Shown piece after piece: positions 51,326-61,128 of a DNA stretch of 64,000 nt (position 1 is the stretch's first letter; each line of letters begins with the position of its first letter). The DNA is from Curtobacterium sp. MCBD17_032 (GTDB taxonomy: Bacteria; Actinomycetota; Actinomycetes; Actinomycetales; Microbacteriaceae): contig NZ_QKTO01000001.1 of the NCBI RefSeq assembly GCF_003234855.1, positions 248,001 to 312,000 of the forward strand. The letters are read 5' to 3'. The notes beneath the pieces are model-generated. The model searched no databases. It saw nothing but the letters and a program-made list of their open reading frames with translations, and was not told the DNA's origin. The translations under genes and the position numbers were made by a program.

Positions 51326-53176
51326 GTGCGCGCCGCACTCCGCTCGCTGCTCGTCGTCAACCGCGCGGCCGTCCTCGGCGCCGGCGTCGTGGTCGCCCTG
51401 GCCGCCGTGCTCCTCGCGGTCACGGCCGCCTGGCTCGAGGCCGGTGTCCGGCACCCGGAAGCGCCGTTCCTCAGCACCGTCGCGGGGTCCTTCGCCGGGA
51501 CGCTGCTGCTCATCACGGTGTTCATGGTGGCGGGCGTCTTCTCGGGGGTCCTCCGCGAACGGCGCCGCGAGTTCGCCCTGCTCCGGGCAGTCGGTGCGAC
51601 CGCGGGTCAGATCCGCGGCACGGTCCGGACCGAGGTCCTGGTCCTGCTCGCACTCGTCGCCCCGCTCGGTGCCGTCGTCGGCACGTTCGTCGCACCGCTC
51701 GTCACGCCGCTGCTGGCGTCGAGCGACCTCGTCCCCGCGGGCTTCACCCTCGCGCCGACGGTCGTCCCGCTGCTCAGCACGCTGGTCGTCCTCGTGCCGA
51801 CCGGACTGCTGGCCGCAGCGATGGCCGCGCGGGCAGCGACCCGCCCGAGCCCGACCGACGCCGTCCGTGCGAGCACGACCGACGTCCCCACGCTCTCGCG
51901 CGGTCGACGGATCGCAGCCGGGGTCACCGCGCTCATCGGCCTCGCGACCGCGACCACGCCCTTCTTCACCCCCGGCCTGGTCGGCAGTGCGACCGGCGCC
52001 ACCTCCGCGATCGTGCTCGTGGTCGCGGCGGCCCTCGCCGGGCCGCTCCTCGTGCAGTGGGGTGCGCGGCGCGCCCTCCGCGGGGCCTCCGGACCGGCGG
52101 TCACGCTCGCGCTCCTCAACGCCCGCGGGGCCTCCCGCCGGCTCAGCGCCGCGGTGGTGCCGCTCGCGCTCCTCGTCGCGCTCGGGACGGTGCAGACCGG
52201 GACGGATGCCGCGCTCCAGCGTGCGACGGGGGACCAACTGCGGGCGGGCCTCCAGGCCGACCTCGTCGTGACCGGAGCGGACGGCGTGACCGCTGCCGAG
52301 GCGGACCGGATCGCGGCGATGCCGGGCGTCCGCGCGACGACGACGATGCGGGACACCGCCGGCTCGATCCAGATCGAGCAGGCCGACGAGGACCTCCCCG
52401 CCCTCGGCGACCTCGAGTGGGAGCCGACGGCGATCCGTGCGCTGTCCGGCGACGACCGTGCCGTAGACCCCTCCGTGCGCGACGGCTCCCTCGGCGCGCT
52501 CGACGAGCCGGGCACCGTCGCGGTGAGCAGCGACGTCATCGCCCTCACCCCGACCGGCCTCGGGGACACCATCCGGATGCGGACGGGTGACGGACCGGCG
52601 ACCCCGGCGCGGGTCGTCGCGGTCTACGACCGCGGCCTGGCGTTCGGTGACGTCCTCGTGCGCGACCGGACGAGCGGCCCGGCCGGCACGCTGCTCGTCG
52701 ACACGGCCGCCGGTGACCGTGCCGCCGTCCGGGAGGCCCTGCTCGCCACCGGCGTCGGCGTCACCTCGGTCGACGGCTACGTCACGACCGCCCTCCGGTC
52801 AGGGGACGGCGACCGGCGACTGTCCCTGGTCCTCGTCGTCGCCCTGCTCGCCTTCGTGGCGGCCGCCGCGGGCAACACGTTGCTCACCACCACCCGGGGT
52901 CGCCGCGACGAGTTCGGGCTGCTGCAGCGGACGGGCGCCACCCGCGTCCAGCTGCTGCGGATGGCCGGGGTCGAGACGGCCTACACCGCGGTCGCAGCCG
53001 TGGTGATCGGGACCCTCGCCGTCCTGCCGGCACTGGTCGGCGTCGGGTTCGGGCTCGCCGGTGCTCCGGCAGCCGGGTTCGACCTCGCGTCCTGGGCCGG
53101 GTTCTCGCTCGCGGCGGTCGTCGTGGCGGTCGTGGGGGTGCTGCCGGTGGCGGGGCGGATCGCGCGGGGGCGGTGA
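51326..53176 (+). CDS. FtsX-type ABC permease
   Basis: The 616-residue membrane protein has a first helix at about 15-40, then an FtsX domain (helices around 60-165 with 'LRERRREFALLRAVGATAGQIR'), a central set of helices, a large extracytoplasmic domain (about 300-490) and a second FtsX domain ('RRDEFGLLQRTGATRVQLLR'). The paired 'R-x-EF-xLL-R-xx-GAT' coupling helices are the family mark. It works with the preceding ATPase, probably exporting or resisting a peptide or lipid. GTG start, 3 bases after the ATPase stop. Confidence 0.9.
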   Translation: MRAALRSLLVVNRAAVLGAGVVVALAAVLLAVTAAWLEAGVRHPEAPFLSTVAGSFAGTLLLITVFMVAGVFSGVLRERRREFALLRAVGATAGQIRGTVRTEVLVLLALVAPLGAVVGTFVAPLVTPLLASSDLVPAGFTLAPTVVPLLSTLVVLVPTGLLAAAMAARAATRPSPTDAVRASTTDVPTLSRGRRIAAGVTALIGLATATTPFFTPGLVGSATGATSAIVLVVAAALAGPLLVQWGARRALRGASGPAVTLALLNARGASRRLSAAVVPLALLVALGTVQTGTDAALQRATGDQLRAGLQADLVVTGADGVTAAEADRIAAMPGVRATTTMRDTAGSIQIEQADEDLPALGDLEWEPTAIRALSGDDRAVDPSVRDGSLGALDEPGTVAVSSDVIALTPTGLGDTIRMRTGDGPATPARVVAVYDRGLAFGDVLVRDRTSGPAGTLLVDTAAGDRAAVREALLATGVGVTSVDGYVTTALRSGDGDRRLSLVLVVALLAFVAAAAGNTLLTTTRGRRDEFGLLQRTGATRVQLLRMAGVETAYTAVAAVVIGTLAVLPALVGVGFGLAGAPAAGFDLASWAGFSLAAVVVAVVGVLPVAGRIARGR

Positions 53177-53191
53177 CGGGTCAGCGGGAGT

Positions 53192-53227
53192 GCGGCGCTG
53201 CCCCGGACGTGACCGGGGCAGCGCCGC
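53192..53227 (+). terminator. 15-bp perfect terminator after the exporter
   Basis: GCGGCGCTGCCCCGG (53192-53206) and CCGGGGCAGCGCCGC (53213-53227) pair perfectly around ACGTGA, 16 bases after the permease stop and just before the next gene's promoter. Confidence 0.85.
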
Positions 53228-53242
53228 TGGCATACTGACGGC

Positions 53243-55703
53243 ATGACGATGGCGCAGCCCGTCATCGGGCGCGAGCGGGAGATCGCGGCCCTCCGCACCG
53301 CGATCCGGGACGTGGACAGCGGTGGTTCGGCGTTCGTGGTCGACGGCGAGGCGGGGATCGGCAAGTCGTCGCTCGTCGCCGACGTGGTCGAGTACGCGGA
53401 CAGCCGTGGCGTGCGGGTCCTCACAACGACCGGCACGCTCGACGAGTCGGCGGAACCGTACGCCGCCCTCCACATGCTCCTGTACCCGCTGCGGGCGGGC
53501 ATCCCGGACCTGCCGGCGCCGCAGCGGCAGGCGTTGGACGTCGCGTTCGGTGTCGCCGCGGGCGTGCAGCCGTCACCGCTCCTCGCCGGGCTCGCGGCGC
53601 TGACCCTGCTCTCCGACGCCGCGGCCGCGACCCCGCTCCTGATCGTCGCCGAGGACCTGCACTGGATCGACACCCCGTCCGCATGGGCACTGCGCATGAT
53701 CGCCCGTCGCGTGACGGAGGACCCGATCGTCATGGTGATGTCGACGCGGAACACGGACGCCCTGGACGAGCCCGGGCTGCGACGCCTGCACCTCGCGCCG
53801 CTCGACGACGCGGCCGCCGCGGAGCTGCTCGACGCGGTCCCCGGTGCGCCCACGGGCCAGGCGCGGCGCGAGCTCATTGCCCGCGCCGCGGGGAACCCAC
53901 TCGCGCTCCGCGAGCTCGGTCTGCACGGGCCGGGGGACGCCCGCGCCAGCGGCCCGTCGTCGGCCGGGTGGAACAGGAGTTCGGCGACCGGTACGCGGAA
54001 CTGGACCAGCCCACCAGGCTCGCCCTCCTCGCCGTGGCACTCTCCAGCGGTGCGACCGCAGAGGAAGCCGCCCGGGCCGCCGGTCGGGCACTCGGGCGGG
54101 TCCCGGCTCCGACGTGGACGGACCGAGCGTCGGCGTCCGGACTCCTCGAGTGGGTCGCTCCTCGGGCCATCCGGTTCCGGACCCGGCGGTGCGCGTGGGA
54201 CGGCTGATCGTCGCGGCGGAGCTGGCGGGTCTGTCCGGGCGGACGTCGGAGGCGTCGCTCCTGGCGCACCGGGCCAGCTCGGAGGCCCCGGACCGGCTGC
54301 TGGCCGCACGGGCGGCATGGGTCGCCGAGACGCTGCCCACCGGTCGGACGGGGCTGGCCAGGGGCGACCTCGGCCCGGCACTCCACGCCGTCTCGGAGAT
54401 GCAGGTTGCCGGCGGTGTGGAGCACGCCACCGCTGCGCTCCTCCACCTCGCCGCGATCGCGTGGGACCACACCCTGGAGCCGAGCCCCGGCGACCCGATG
54501 CTCGCCGTCGTCGAGGCGCTCGCGCTGCCGGAGGACGACCCGCGGTCGATCCTCCTCGCCGCGCGGACGGAGCCGGTGGTCCGGGGCGACCGGGTCCTGG
54601 AACTCGCCCTCGAGGCGGCCCCGTCCGCCGAGGACGAGGAGTCGGCGTGGCTCCTCGGGTACGCGCTCAACCTGGTCGGGGAGATCGACACCGCCCGTGT
54701 GCTCCTCGACCGGGCCCTCGCGAGCATGCGGGCGCGCGGCGAACTGCGGACGTTCCCGCAGGCGCTCATGGGGACGTCGATGACGACGTACCTGGCCGGG
54801 GACGTCGCGAAGGCCCGTCTCCTCGCCGAACAGGCGGTGTCGCTGGGCCGTGACCTCGGCGACGCCGGGTTCTCCGCCGCGGCACGGTGCGCGCTCGCGT
54901 GGTTCGACGCCCTCGACGGCCGACAGCCGGACGTCGACGTCATCTCCGGGGGGACGGAGGTCGGCGCCCAGGTGCTCCGGTCGAGTGCGATGCGCGCCAC
55001 CGTCCTGGGGAGTCAGGGTGCGGCGTACCTGGTGACCGGCCGACCCGCGAAGGCCCTCGAGCGCCTCCGGTGCATCGCCGACCCCGGACACGACGCGTAC
55101 CACCCCGACTTCGCGGTGATCACGTCGCCCGACTTCGTCGACGCCGCGCTGGACTCCGGGAGACGGGAGGACGCCGAGCAGCGGCTCGCGGACCTCGAGC
55201 AGCTCCACGACCGGTGGCACGCGCCGATGGTCCGGACCGCCCTGGACCACGTCAGGGCCGCGCTCGTCCCCGACGACGAACTCGCGACCACCTGGGCCGC
55301 GGTCCGGGACGCGCGCTGGTCGATCCCGTACGCGAAGGCCCGGACGCTCCTCCGTCTCGGACGGCGTCTGCACGCTGCGGGCCGGAGCGAGGACGCCCGT
55401 GCCGCCCTCCACGCGGCCCTCGCCCTGTTCGGGGAGATGCCCGCGCCCGCGTGGGAGGAACGCACGCGCGACGCCCTCCGCGCCACCGGGGAACGCCTGG
55501 CGGTACCCGGACGACGCGACGAGCTGCTCACCCCGCAGGAGCTCCGGGTCTGCACGCTCGCGGCGCAGGGACTGAGCAACCGGGCGATCGGTGAGCACCT
55601 CTTCGTCTCGCCCCGGACCGTCGGCGCACACCTCTACGCCGCGTTCCAGAAGCTGGGGATCTCCGACCGGCGGCAGCTGTCGGACGTCCTCGCGACCGGG
55701 TGA
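53243..55703 (+). pseudogene. LuxR-type AAA regulator broken by two frameshifts
   Basis: The sequence reads as one LAL-type regulator in three frames. Frame 1 from ATG 53243 has Walker A 'VVDGEAGIGKSSL' and 'LIVAEDLHWID', through 'NPLALRELGLHG'. It shifts near 53930-53960 to a second frame ('VVGRVEQEFGDRYAEL' to 'RAIRFR'), then near 54175-54185 to a third that runs to 55703. That frame has TPR-like helices and a C-terminal LuxR HTH ('LTPQELRVCTLAAQGLSNRA', then 'RTVGAHLY'). Both shifts fit single-base deletions. About 820 residues would be restored. It is either a decayed gene or sequence error; CATACT lies 7 nt before the ATG. Confidence 0.8.
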
Positions 55704-55799
55704 GCCGCGCGCACCTCCGTCGACGGCTGAGTCGGTCGGTCACGATCTCAGTCGTCGTGACCGATGTGCGCCGGCCGTCCCCGCGGATAGGTTCGCGCC

Positions 55800-56519
55800 A
55801 TGCCGGGATCGTCACCCACCATCGTCCTCGTCCACGGGGCCTTCGCCGACGCCGCCAGCTGGGCGCCCGTCACGGCGCTCCTGCTCGGTCAGGGCCACCA
55901 GGTCCTCGTCCCGCCGGTGTCCAACCGCAGCCTGTCCGGCGACGCGGCCTCCATCAGGTCGTTCGTCGAGCAGATCGACGGACCGGTCCTGCTCGCCGGG
56001 CACTCCTACGGCGGTGCGGTGCTCACCGTCGTCGGCATGGCCGAGAACGTCGTCGGACTGGTGTTCGTCGCCGCCTACGCCCTCGAGGAGGGCGAGAGCC
56101 TCGGCACCCTCCAGAGCGGCTTCCCCGACAGCGACCTCGCCGCGAACCTCGTCTACGCGCCCTACCCGGTCGACGGGGCGGAGCCCGGCACGGACGTCTC
56201 CGTGGCCGTCGACGCGTTCCCCGCCGTGTTCGCCGGCGGGCTCGACCAGGAGCGGGCCGCGGTCCTGGCGGTCTCGCAGCGTCCGTTGTCCGCCGTCGCG
56301 TTCGGCGAGCCCGCCTCCGCGGCCGCGTGGAAGACCAAGCCGTCCTGGGGCATCGTCGCCGGCGCCGACCACACCATCAACTCCGACGTCGAGCGCTTCG
56401 GGTACCAGCGCGCAGGCTGCCGGAAGGTCATCGAGATCGACGGCCCGCACCTGCTGATGCAGACCCACCCCGCCGAGGTCGCCGCGTTCATCACGGACGC
56501 CGTCGCTGACCTCGACTGA
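55800..56519 (+). CDS. Alpha/beta hydrolase
   Basis: This 239-residue soluble hydrolase shows 'IVLVHGAFADAASW' (oxyanion region), the nucleophile elbow 'LAGHSYGGAV' and the catalytic His in 'IEIDGPHLLMQTHP'. It resembles the short esterase-like hydrolases that follow HGxxADAxxW. TAGGTT (55788-55793) lies 6 nt before ATG, a leaderless start. A second, unrelated hydrolase gene follows after 64 bases containing a pentanucleotide repeat. The substrate is unknown. Confidence 0.88.
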   Translation: MPGSSPTIVLVHGAFADAASWAPVTALLLGQGHQVLVPPVSNRSLSGDAASIRSFVEQIDGPVLLAGHSYGGAVLTVVGMAENVVGLVFVAAYALEEGESLGTLQSGFPDSDLAANLVYAPYPVDGAEPGTDVSVAVDAFPAVFAGGLDQERAAVLAVSQRPLSAVAFGEPASAAAWKTKPSWGIVAGADHTINSDVERFGYQRAGCRKVIEIDGPHLLMQTHPAEVAAFITDAVADLD

Positions 56520-56541
56520 CGACCCCACCAAGACCACCCCG

Positions 56542-56568
56542 ACCCCACCCCACCCCACCCCACCCCAC
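56542..56568 (+). repeat. Pentanucleotide microsatellite (ACCCC)5
   Basis: Five perfect ACCCC units plus AC sit between the two hydrolase genes, ending 3 bases before AGGAGG (56572-56577), the ribosome site of the second. Tract length could change by slippage and alter the mRNA leader. Confidence 0.85.
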
Positions 56569-56583
56569 AACAGGAGGACGACC

Positions 56584-57420
56584 ATGGCATTCGTGACCAC
56601 CGACGACGGTGCAGAGATCTACTACAAGGACTGGGGGAACCCGGACGCGCAGCCGATCGTGTTCCACCACGGCTGGCCGCTGTCCTCGGACGACTGGGAC
56701 GCGCAGATGCTGTACTTCCTCGCCGAGGGCTTCCGCGTCATCGCGAGCGACCGCCGAGGGCACGGGCGCTCGTCGCAGATCGGCACCGGCCACGACATGG
56801 ACCACTACGCCAGCGACGTGTCCGCCGTCGTCGAGCACCTCGACCTGCACGACGCGATCCACATCGGTCACTCGACCGGTGGCGGTCAGGTGGCCCGGTA
56901 CGTGGCGCAGTACGGCCAGCCGCAGGGACGCGTCGCGAAGGCGGTCCTCGTGGCCGCCGTCCCGCCGCTGATGCTCAAGACCGAGGCGAACCCCGAGGGC
57001 ACGGACATCTCGGTGTTCGACGGGTTCCGTCGGGCCCTCGCGGCGAACCGCGCCGACTTCTTCCGCGCGGTGGCCTCCGGCCCCTTCTACGGCTACAACC
57101 GTCCCGGTGTGACGCCGTCGGAACCGGTCATCGACAACTGGTGGCGTCAGGGCATGACGGGCAGCGCCGTCGCACACCACGAGGGCATCAAGGCGTTCTC
57201 CGAGACGGACCAGACCGAGGACCTCCGCGCCATCACCGTGCCCGTCCTCGTCCTGCAGGGCGACGACGACCAGGTCGTGCCGTACCAGGACGCCGCCGTG
57301 AAGCAGGCCGAACTGCTCAGCGACGCCACGCTGAAGATCTACGAGGGCTACCCGCACGGGATGCTGACGACCCACGCGGACGTCATCAACCCCGACATCC
57401 TCGCGTTCATCCGCGGCTGA
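56584..57420 (+). CDS. Alpha/beta hydrolase, non-haem haloperoxidase type
   Basis: This 278-residue cytosolic enzyme of the cofactor-free chloroperoxidase/esterase family starts 'TTDDGAEIYYKDWG'. It has 'VFHHGWPLSSDDWD', the nucleophile in 'HIGHSTGGGQVARY', the acidic residue in 'VLQGDDDQVVPY' and the His in 'YEGYPHGMLTTHADV'. Such enzymes hydrolyse esters, with halide peroxidation as a side reaction. A strong AGGAGG is 6 nt before ATG. It converges on a TetR gene over a 16-bp hairpin. Confidence 0.92.
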   Translation: MAFVTTDDGAEIYYKDWGNPDAQPIVFHHGWPLSSDDWDAQMLYFLAEGFRVIASDRRGHGRSSQIGTGHDMDHYASDVSAVVEHLDLHDAIHIGHSTGGGQVARYVAQYGQPQGRVAKAVLVAAVPPLMLKTEANPEGTDISVFDGFRRALAANRADFFRAVASGPFYGYNRPGVTPSEPVIDNWWRQGMTGSAVAHHEGIKAFSETDQTEDLRAITVPVLVLQGDDDQVVPYQDAAVKQAELLSDATLKIYEGYPHGMLTTHADVINPDILAFIRG

Positions 57421-57453
57421 CACCGCGTCGCTGCGTCCGCAGCGGTCCGGACT

Positions 57454-57501
57454 GGAGGCGCGGTGCAGGAGGGCTGACCGGCTCACCTGCACCGCGCCTC
57501 C
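57454..57501. terminator. 16-bp hairpin with GGAGGC core
   Basis: GGAGGCGCGGTGCAGG (57454-57469) and its exact complement (57486-57501) enclose a 16-base loop, midway between the convergent hydrolase and TetR genes. The base of the stem has the GGGAGGC-family core. A strong two-way terminator. Confidence 0.85.
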
Positions 57502-57541
57502 CGGCCGTCACCGCCGGTCCCGGCAGGTCGCCGGCGGCTGC

Positions 57542-58135
57542 TCAGACCAGCGCGACCGCACCCCATCCGGCGCGCATCCGGGCGACGGCCCGGTCCCAGC
57601 CGGAGAGGAGGTCCGCGTCGTCCCGGAGCATGGCCTGTAGCTGCAACCCCTCGTAGAGGGCGACCAGTTGCTCGGCAGCGTGTCTCGGGGAGGTCCCGCG
57701 CGGTTCGCGTCCGGCCACGACGTCGCGGACGAGGGCCAGGGTGACGTCGTCGAACGCGTGCTCGTACTGGGTGTGGAACCACCCGGCAGCGGGGTGTGAC
57801 GGCGCGGAGGCGGCGCTCAGCGTGGCGATGCGCATCCGGACGAGCGCGGGGTCGGCAAGACCGGACTGCAGGCGTGCGCGGAGGTAGGCGGCTGCCCCCT
57901 GTTCCTCGGCCAGGTGCCACAGTCGCCGGCGGTCCCCGTTGTCCCAGCGGTCCATGACGGCGACGACGAGCAGCTCCCAGACCGGGTACGCGTCGGTGAC
58001 CTGGGCGACGGTGACGTCGGCGAGCGCCGCGACCTCGGCCGGGCCGACGCTGTGGAAGTCCGACCGCCGGAAGGCCTCGACCGCTGCCGTGACGATGCGG
58101 TGGCGGAGATCGGCGTCGGGCATGAGGTCGATCAT
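57542..58135 (-). CDS. TetR-family regulator
   Basis: The 197-residue protein has N-terminal helices 'RIVTAAVEAFRRSDFHSVGPAEVAALADV' and the recognition helix 'TVAQVTDAYPVWELLVVAVMDRW'; the C-terminal part is helical and ends with 'LYEGLQLQAMLRDD', a typical TetR dimer helix. ATG 58135 or ATG 58123 may be the start; neither has a clear ribosome site. It lies 49 bases downstream of the carboxylesterase gene on the same strand, so it may be co-transcribed and control it. Confidence 0.85.
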   Translation of the reverse strand: MIDLMPDADLRHRIVTAAVEAFRRSDFHSVGPAEVAALADVTVAQVTDAYPVWELLVVAVMDRWDNGDRRRLWHLAEEQGAAAYLRARLQSGLADPALVRMRIATLSAASAPSHPAAGWFHTQYEHAFDDVTLALVRDVVAGREPRGTSPRHAAEQLVALYEGLQLQAMLRDDADLLSGWDRAVARMRAGWGAVALV

Positions 58136-58184
58136 CCGTCGCGGGCGGCGACGGCGCGACCGCCAGTTCGAGGGGTGCGGCGGG

Positions 58185-59504
58185 TCAGCCCCGGTCGAAC
58201 GTCAGCGTCTCGTCGTCGGCGATGGTGACGCGTCCGGTGCGGGCGAACTCCGCCCAGACCGCGCGGATCCCCGGACCCCGCCGCTCCACGGCCGCCCAGT
58301 CCCGCTCCGGCACGAAGCGGCTGCCGGCCCAGGCCTGACGGTCGCCGAGCAGCAGCGGCACGTCGCTCATGTGCACGGCCCCGGTCGGTCGGACCGTGAC
58401 CCCGCGGTGCAGCCGGTAGACGACGGCACGGCCACCGGCAGCTCGGTGTCGTGCGGCGAACGCCCGGGCGTCCCGGCCGTAGATGACCGCGGTGAGGGGT
58501 CGGACGAGCAGCCAGCGGACGAGCGCACGGCCGGTGCGCGTCCGGCAGAGCGCCGCCAGGCCGGGGATCATCGGGAGGTAGAGCGCGGCTTCGTCCGAGG
58601 CGGACCCGATCAGGACCTCGACGTGTGGTGCTGCCCGGCGCCAGGCCGCGTCGAGGTGACGCTCGGCCGGCAGCGGCGCGTGCCCGTACTGCGTGCCGAA
58701 CGGCATCCCGCCGCGGAGGCCGTAGGGCAGCGCGACCCGCTCCGCCGCGGCCTGCAGCGACAGGACCTCGTCGAGTCCGGTCTCCGGCCCGACCGCGCGG
58801 ACGGCCCGGACCATGGCGCGGTTCATCCGGGCACGTCGCCGGGACAACCCGAGCGGCGCGCTCTGCACGATCACCCGGCGGAAGAGCCCGGCCGTGCCGT
58901 CCGCCGCCATGAGGTGGGCGATCGCGTCGCCGCCCGCGGACTGGCCGAACAGGGTGACGGACTCCGGGTCGCCGCCGAACGCCGCGATGTTCCCGCGCAC
59001 CCACCGGAGCGCCTGGACGATGTCGAGCAGCCCGAGGTTCGCCGGTACCCGCTCCCCGTCGCCGAGGAACCCGAGCACCCCGAGCCGGTACGTCACGGCC
59101 ACGACGACCACGCGCTGCTCCTCGACGAGGGCGCGCGGGTCGTGGATCGGGATGTCCCCGCCGCCGACGACGTACGAACCGCCGTGGATCCACACCATGA
59201 CGGGTAGCCGCTCGTCGTCGCGGACGTCCGCCGGCACGGTCACCGACAGCGCCTGGCACTGCTCGGAGACCTCGGCCTCGATGGGGTGGATGAGCGCCTC
59301 GAGCACGGGCGTCGACGGTTGCGGCGGCACGGGGGCGGGGGTGTCGGCGATGAAGTCCTCGGCGAACGGCGGCACCGGCTCCGGACGCGCGAATCGCTCC
59401 GACCGGGCGTACGGGATGCCGAGCGCGCGGACGACCGCGCCGTCACGGTGCCCGACGATCCGGCCGACGGGTGCGGTGAAGGTGCGGGTCGGCGCGGTGG
59501 TCAT
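58185..59504 (-). CDS. Type-B carboxylesterase
   Basis: This 439-residue alpha/beta hydrolase of the carboxylesterase/lipase family has 'VMVWIHGGSYVVGGG' as the oxyanion loop. 'VTLFGQSAGGDAIAHL' carries the nucleophile Ser (Gln where Glu is usual) and 'SASDEAALYL' the acidic residue. The catalytic His is probably in 'GAVHMSDVPLLLG'. There is no signal peptide. ATG 59504 has TACGGT 6 nt upstream, leaderless. It is transcribed toward the TetR gene. Confidence 0.9.
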   Translation of the reverse strand: MTTAPTRTFTAPVGRIVGHRDGAVVRALGIPYARSERFARPEPVPPFAEDFIADTPAPVPPQPSTPVLEALIHPIEAEVSEQCQALSVTVPADVRDDERLPVMVWIHGGSYVVGGGDIPIHDPRALVEEQRVVVVAVTYRLGVLGFLGDGERVPANLGLLDIVQALRWVRGNIAAFGGDPESVTLFGQSAGGDAIAHLMAADGTAGLFRRVIVQSAPLGLSRRRARMNRAMVRAVRAVGPETGLDEVLSLQAAAERVALPYGLRGGMPFGTQYGHAPLPAERHLDAAWRRAAPHVEVLIGSASDEAALYLPMIPGLAALCRTRTGRALVRWLLVRPLTAVIYGRDARAFAARHRAAGGRAVVYRLHRGVTVRPTGAVHMSDVPLLLGDRQAWAGSRFVPERDWAAVERRGPGIRAVWAEFARTGRVTIADDETLTFDRG

Positions 59505-59520
59505 CCCGCAACCGTACGAC

Positions 59521-59624
59521 GGACGGGAGGCCCGTGGCCGCGTGGCCGCTCGGCCCACGTTGGCCGGTCCCGGACCGACGCGCCAGCGGCGGGACGGCCG
59601 TGACCGGTGGGGAGCCTCCCGTCC
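59521..59624. repeat. Long-range GGGAGGC inverted pair
   Basis: GGACGGGAGGC (59521-59531) and GCCTCCCGTCC (59614-59624) are perfect 11-bp arms 82 bases apart, filling the gap between the esterase 5' end and the MFS 3' end. Same family sequence as at 12331-12372. Confidence 0.7.
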
Positions 59625-59637
59625 GGTCCGGGTCGCG

Positions 59638-60939
59638 TCAGCGGACCCGCTTGATCGGCAGCACCACCAGTGCACCGATGATGGCGACGCCTCCTGCCGC
59701 CCAGCACATGAGCTCGTAGTTGTCGGGCGTGCCCCCGGTGCCGAACTTCAGGAAGAACAGCGCCGCGGCGGGAGCGAGGGACTGCGGCAGGGCGTTCGCG
59801 ATGTTGATGACGCCGAGGTCCTTGCCCGGCCGGTCGGCGTTCGGCAGCACGTCGACGACGAGCGCGGTGTCGATCGCGGAGTAGATGCCGTAGGCGAAGC
59901 CCATGATGACCTCGGCGACGTAGAACCCGTTCACCGTCTCGGCGTGGGCGAGGACGATGAGCCCGACGGCGAACAACGCGGTGGACCCGGCGACGAACAC
60001 CTTCCGGCGCCCGAGCCGGTCCGAGGCCCAGCCGGACAGGGCAGCGCTGACCAGGAGCGCGATCGTGTAGAGCAGGACGCCGAACGCGACGGCGGCGGTG
60101 GCCTCGGCGTCGCTCGACAGGCCGATGTGCTCCTTCATGTAGAGCAGGCGGTACGTGGTGAACATGAACGTCGCGAAGATGATGAGGAAGCGCGACCACC
60201 ACGCGAACGCGAAGTCGGGGTTCTTGACCGGGTTCGTCCAGAACGACGAGATGAGGTTCAGGAACGTGAACTTCTTCAGCGGGTACGTCGGCAGTTCGTC
60301 CCGGGCGACGACGGCGTAGACGACCACGAGCACGATCGCCAGGATGCCGGGCGCGATGAACAGCACGGGCAGGTTCGCGACGAAGAACACGGACAGGTAC
60401 GTGCCGGCCAGGACCGCGGTGTTCTGGGCGAGCGCGATGATGCTCGACGACTTCCCGCGCTGGAACTCGGGCACGTTGTCCGCGAAGCTCGCGGTGAGCG
60501 TGGAGAGCACGGTGTTGGCCGCGAGCTGCGCGAGGAGCCAGCCGAGCGTCAGCTGCAGGGTGTCCGGGGCGTACGCGATCCAGGCGAGGGCGACCGCGAA
60601 GACGACCACGCCGGTGAGCATCCACGGACGCCGCCGACCCCAGCGCGTCCGGGTGCGGTCGGACAGCGCGCCAGCGAGCGGGTTCATGATGAGCGCGCCG
60701 AATGCGCCGATCGGCAGCACCGACCCGATGACGTTCGCGGCGTCGTCGCCGACGAGTGCCTCCGCCTTGAGCTGCATGCTCACGTAGACCGGTGCCATGA
60801 GGGCGACGAACAGCCCGAACTGCCCGAGGAACAGGGCGATCTGGTAGCCGACGCTGACGCGCAGGGTGCTGACGGGCTGGGTGATCCCCTGCTCCGGGTG
60901 GACCAGCACCGGGGTCTCCGCGGGTTCGGGTGTGCTCAT
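59638..60939 (-). CDS. MFS sugar transporter (SLC45/GPH-like)
   Basis: This is a 433-residue 12-helix transporter. 'IALFLGQFGLFVALMAPVYVSMQL' is helix 1; 'IMNPLAGALSDRTRTRWGRRRPW' is the long cytoplasmic loop motif of disaccharide and glycoside:cation carriers, and 'SGWASDRLGRRKV' is its counterpart in the second half. ATG 60939 has AGGAGG. It is divergent from a TIM-barrel isomerase and Gfo/Idh/MocA dehydrogenase, which suggests uptake of the sugar or polyol they process. Confidence 0.88.
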   Translation of the reverse strand: MSTPEPAETPVLVHPEQGITQPVSTLRVSVGYQIALFLGQFGLFVALMAPVYVSMQLKAEALVGDDAANVIGSVLPIGAFGALIMNPLAGALSDRTRTRWGRRRPWMLTGVVVFAVALAWIAYAPDTLQLTLGWLLAQLAANTVLSTLTASFADNVPEFQRGKSSSIIALAQNTAVLAGTYLSVFFVANLPVLFIAPGILAIVLVVVYAVVARDELPTYPLKKFTFLNLISSFWTNPVKNPDFAFAWWSRFLIIFATFMFTTYRLLYMKEHIGLSSDAEATAAVAFGVLLYTIALLVSAALSGWASDRLGRRKVFVAGSTALFAVGLIVLAHAETVNGFYVAEVIMGFAYGIYSAIDTALVVDVLPNADRPGKDLGVINIANALPQSLAPAAALFFLKFGTGGTPDNYELMCWAAGGVAIIGALVVLPIKRVR

Positions 60940-60959
60940 GACGCCTCCTTGAGTCGATG

Positions 60960-61047
60960 AAAACCATACCTCGCACGGTTTTTCGAGGGCGAGCATACAT
61001 GCCGGCGCGAACTCCGCGACCGCGAAAACTACACACCGGGTGGTTTC
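60960..61047. promoter_or_regulatory. Divergent operators of the sugar locus
   Basis: AAAACC (60960-60965) and GGTTTT (60977-60982) form an inverted pair. A second copy has GAAAAC (61024-61029) and GGTTTC (61042-61047) around CACC-G-GGTG. A related GAAAACC occurs in front of the TetR gene at 63780-63786 on the minus strand. These lie between the divergent MFS and isomerase genes and fit binding by that TetR. Confidence 0.55.
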
Positions 61048-61128
61048 TGCGGTAGCGTCGTCATCGTCTCGCCGTGGAGCAGTGTCTCCGTCGGCCGCAC
61101 ACCAGTCAGGATCGAAGGAGCCTCTGCA

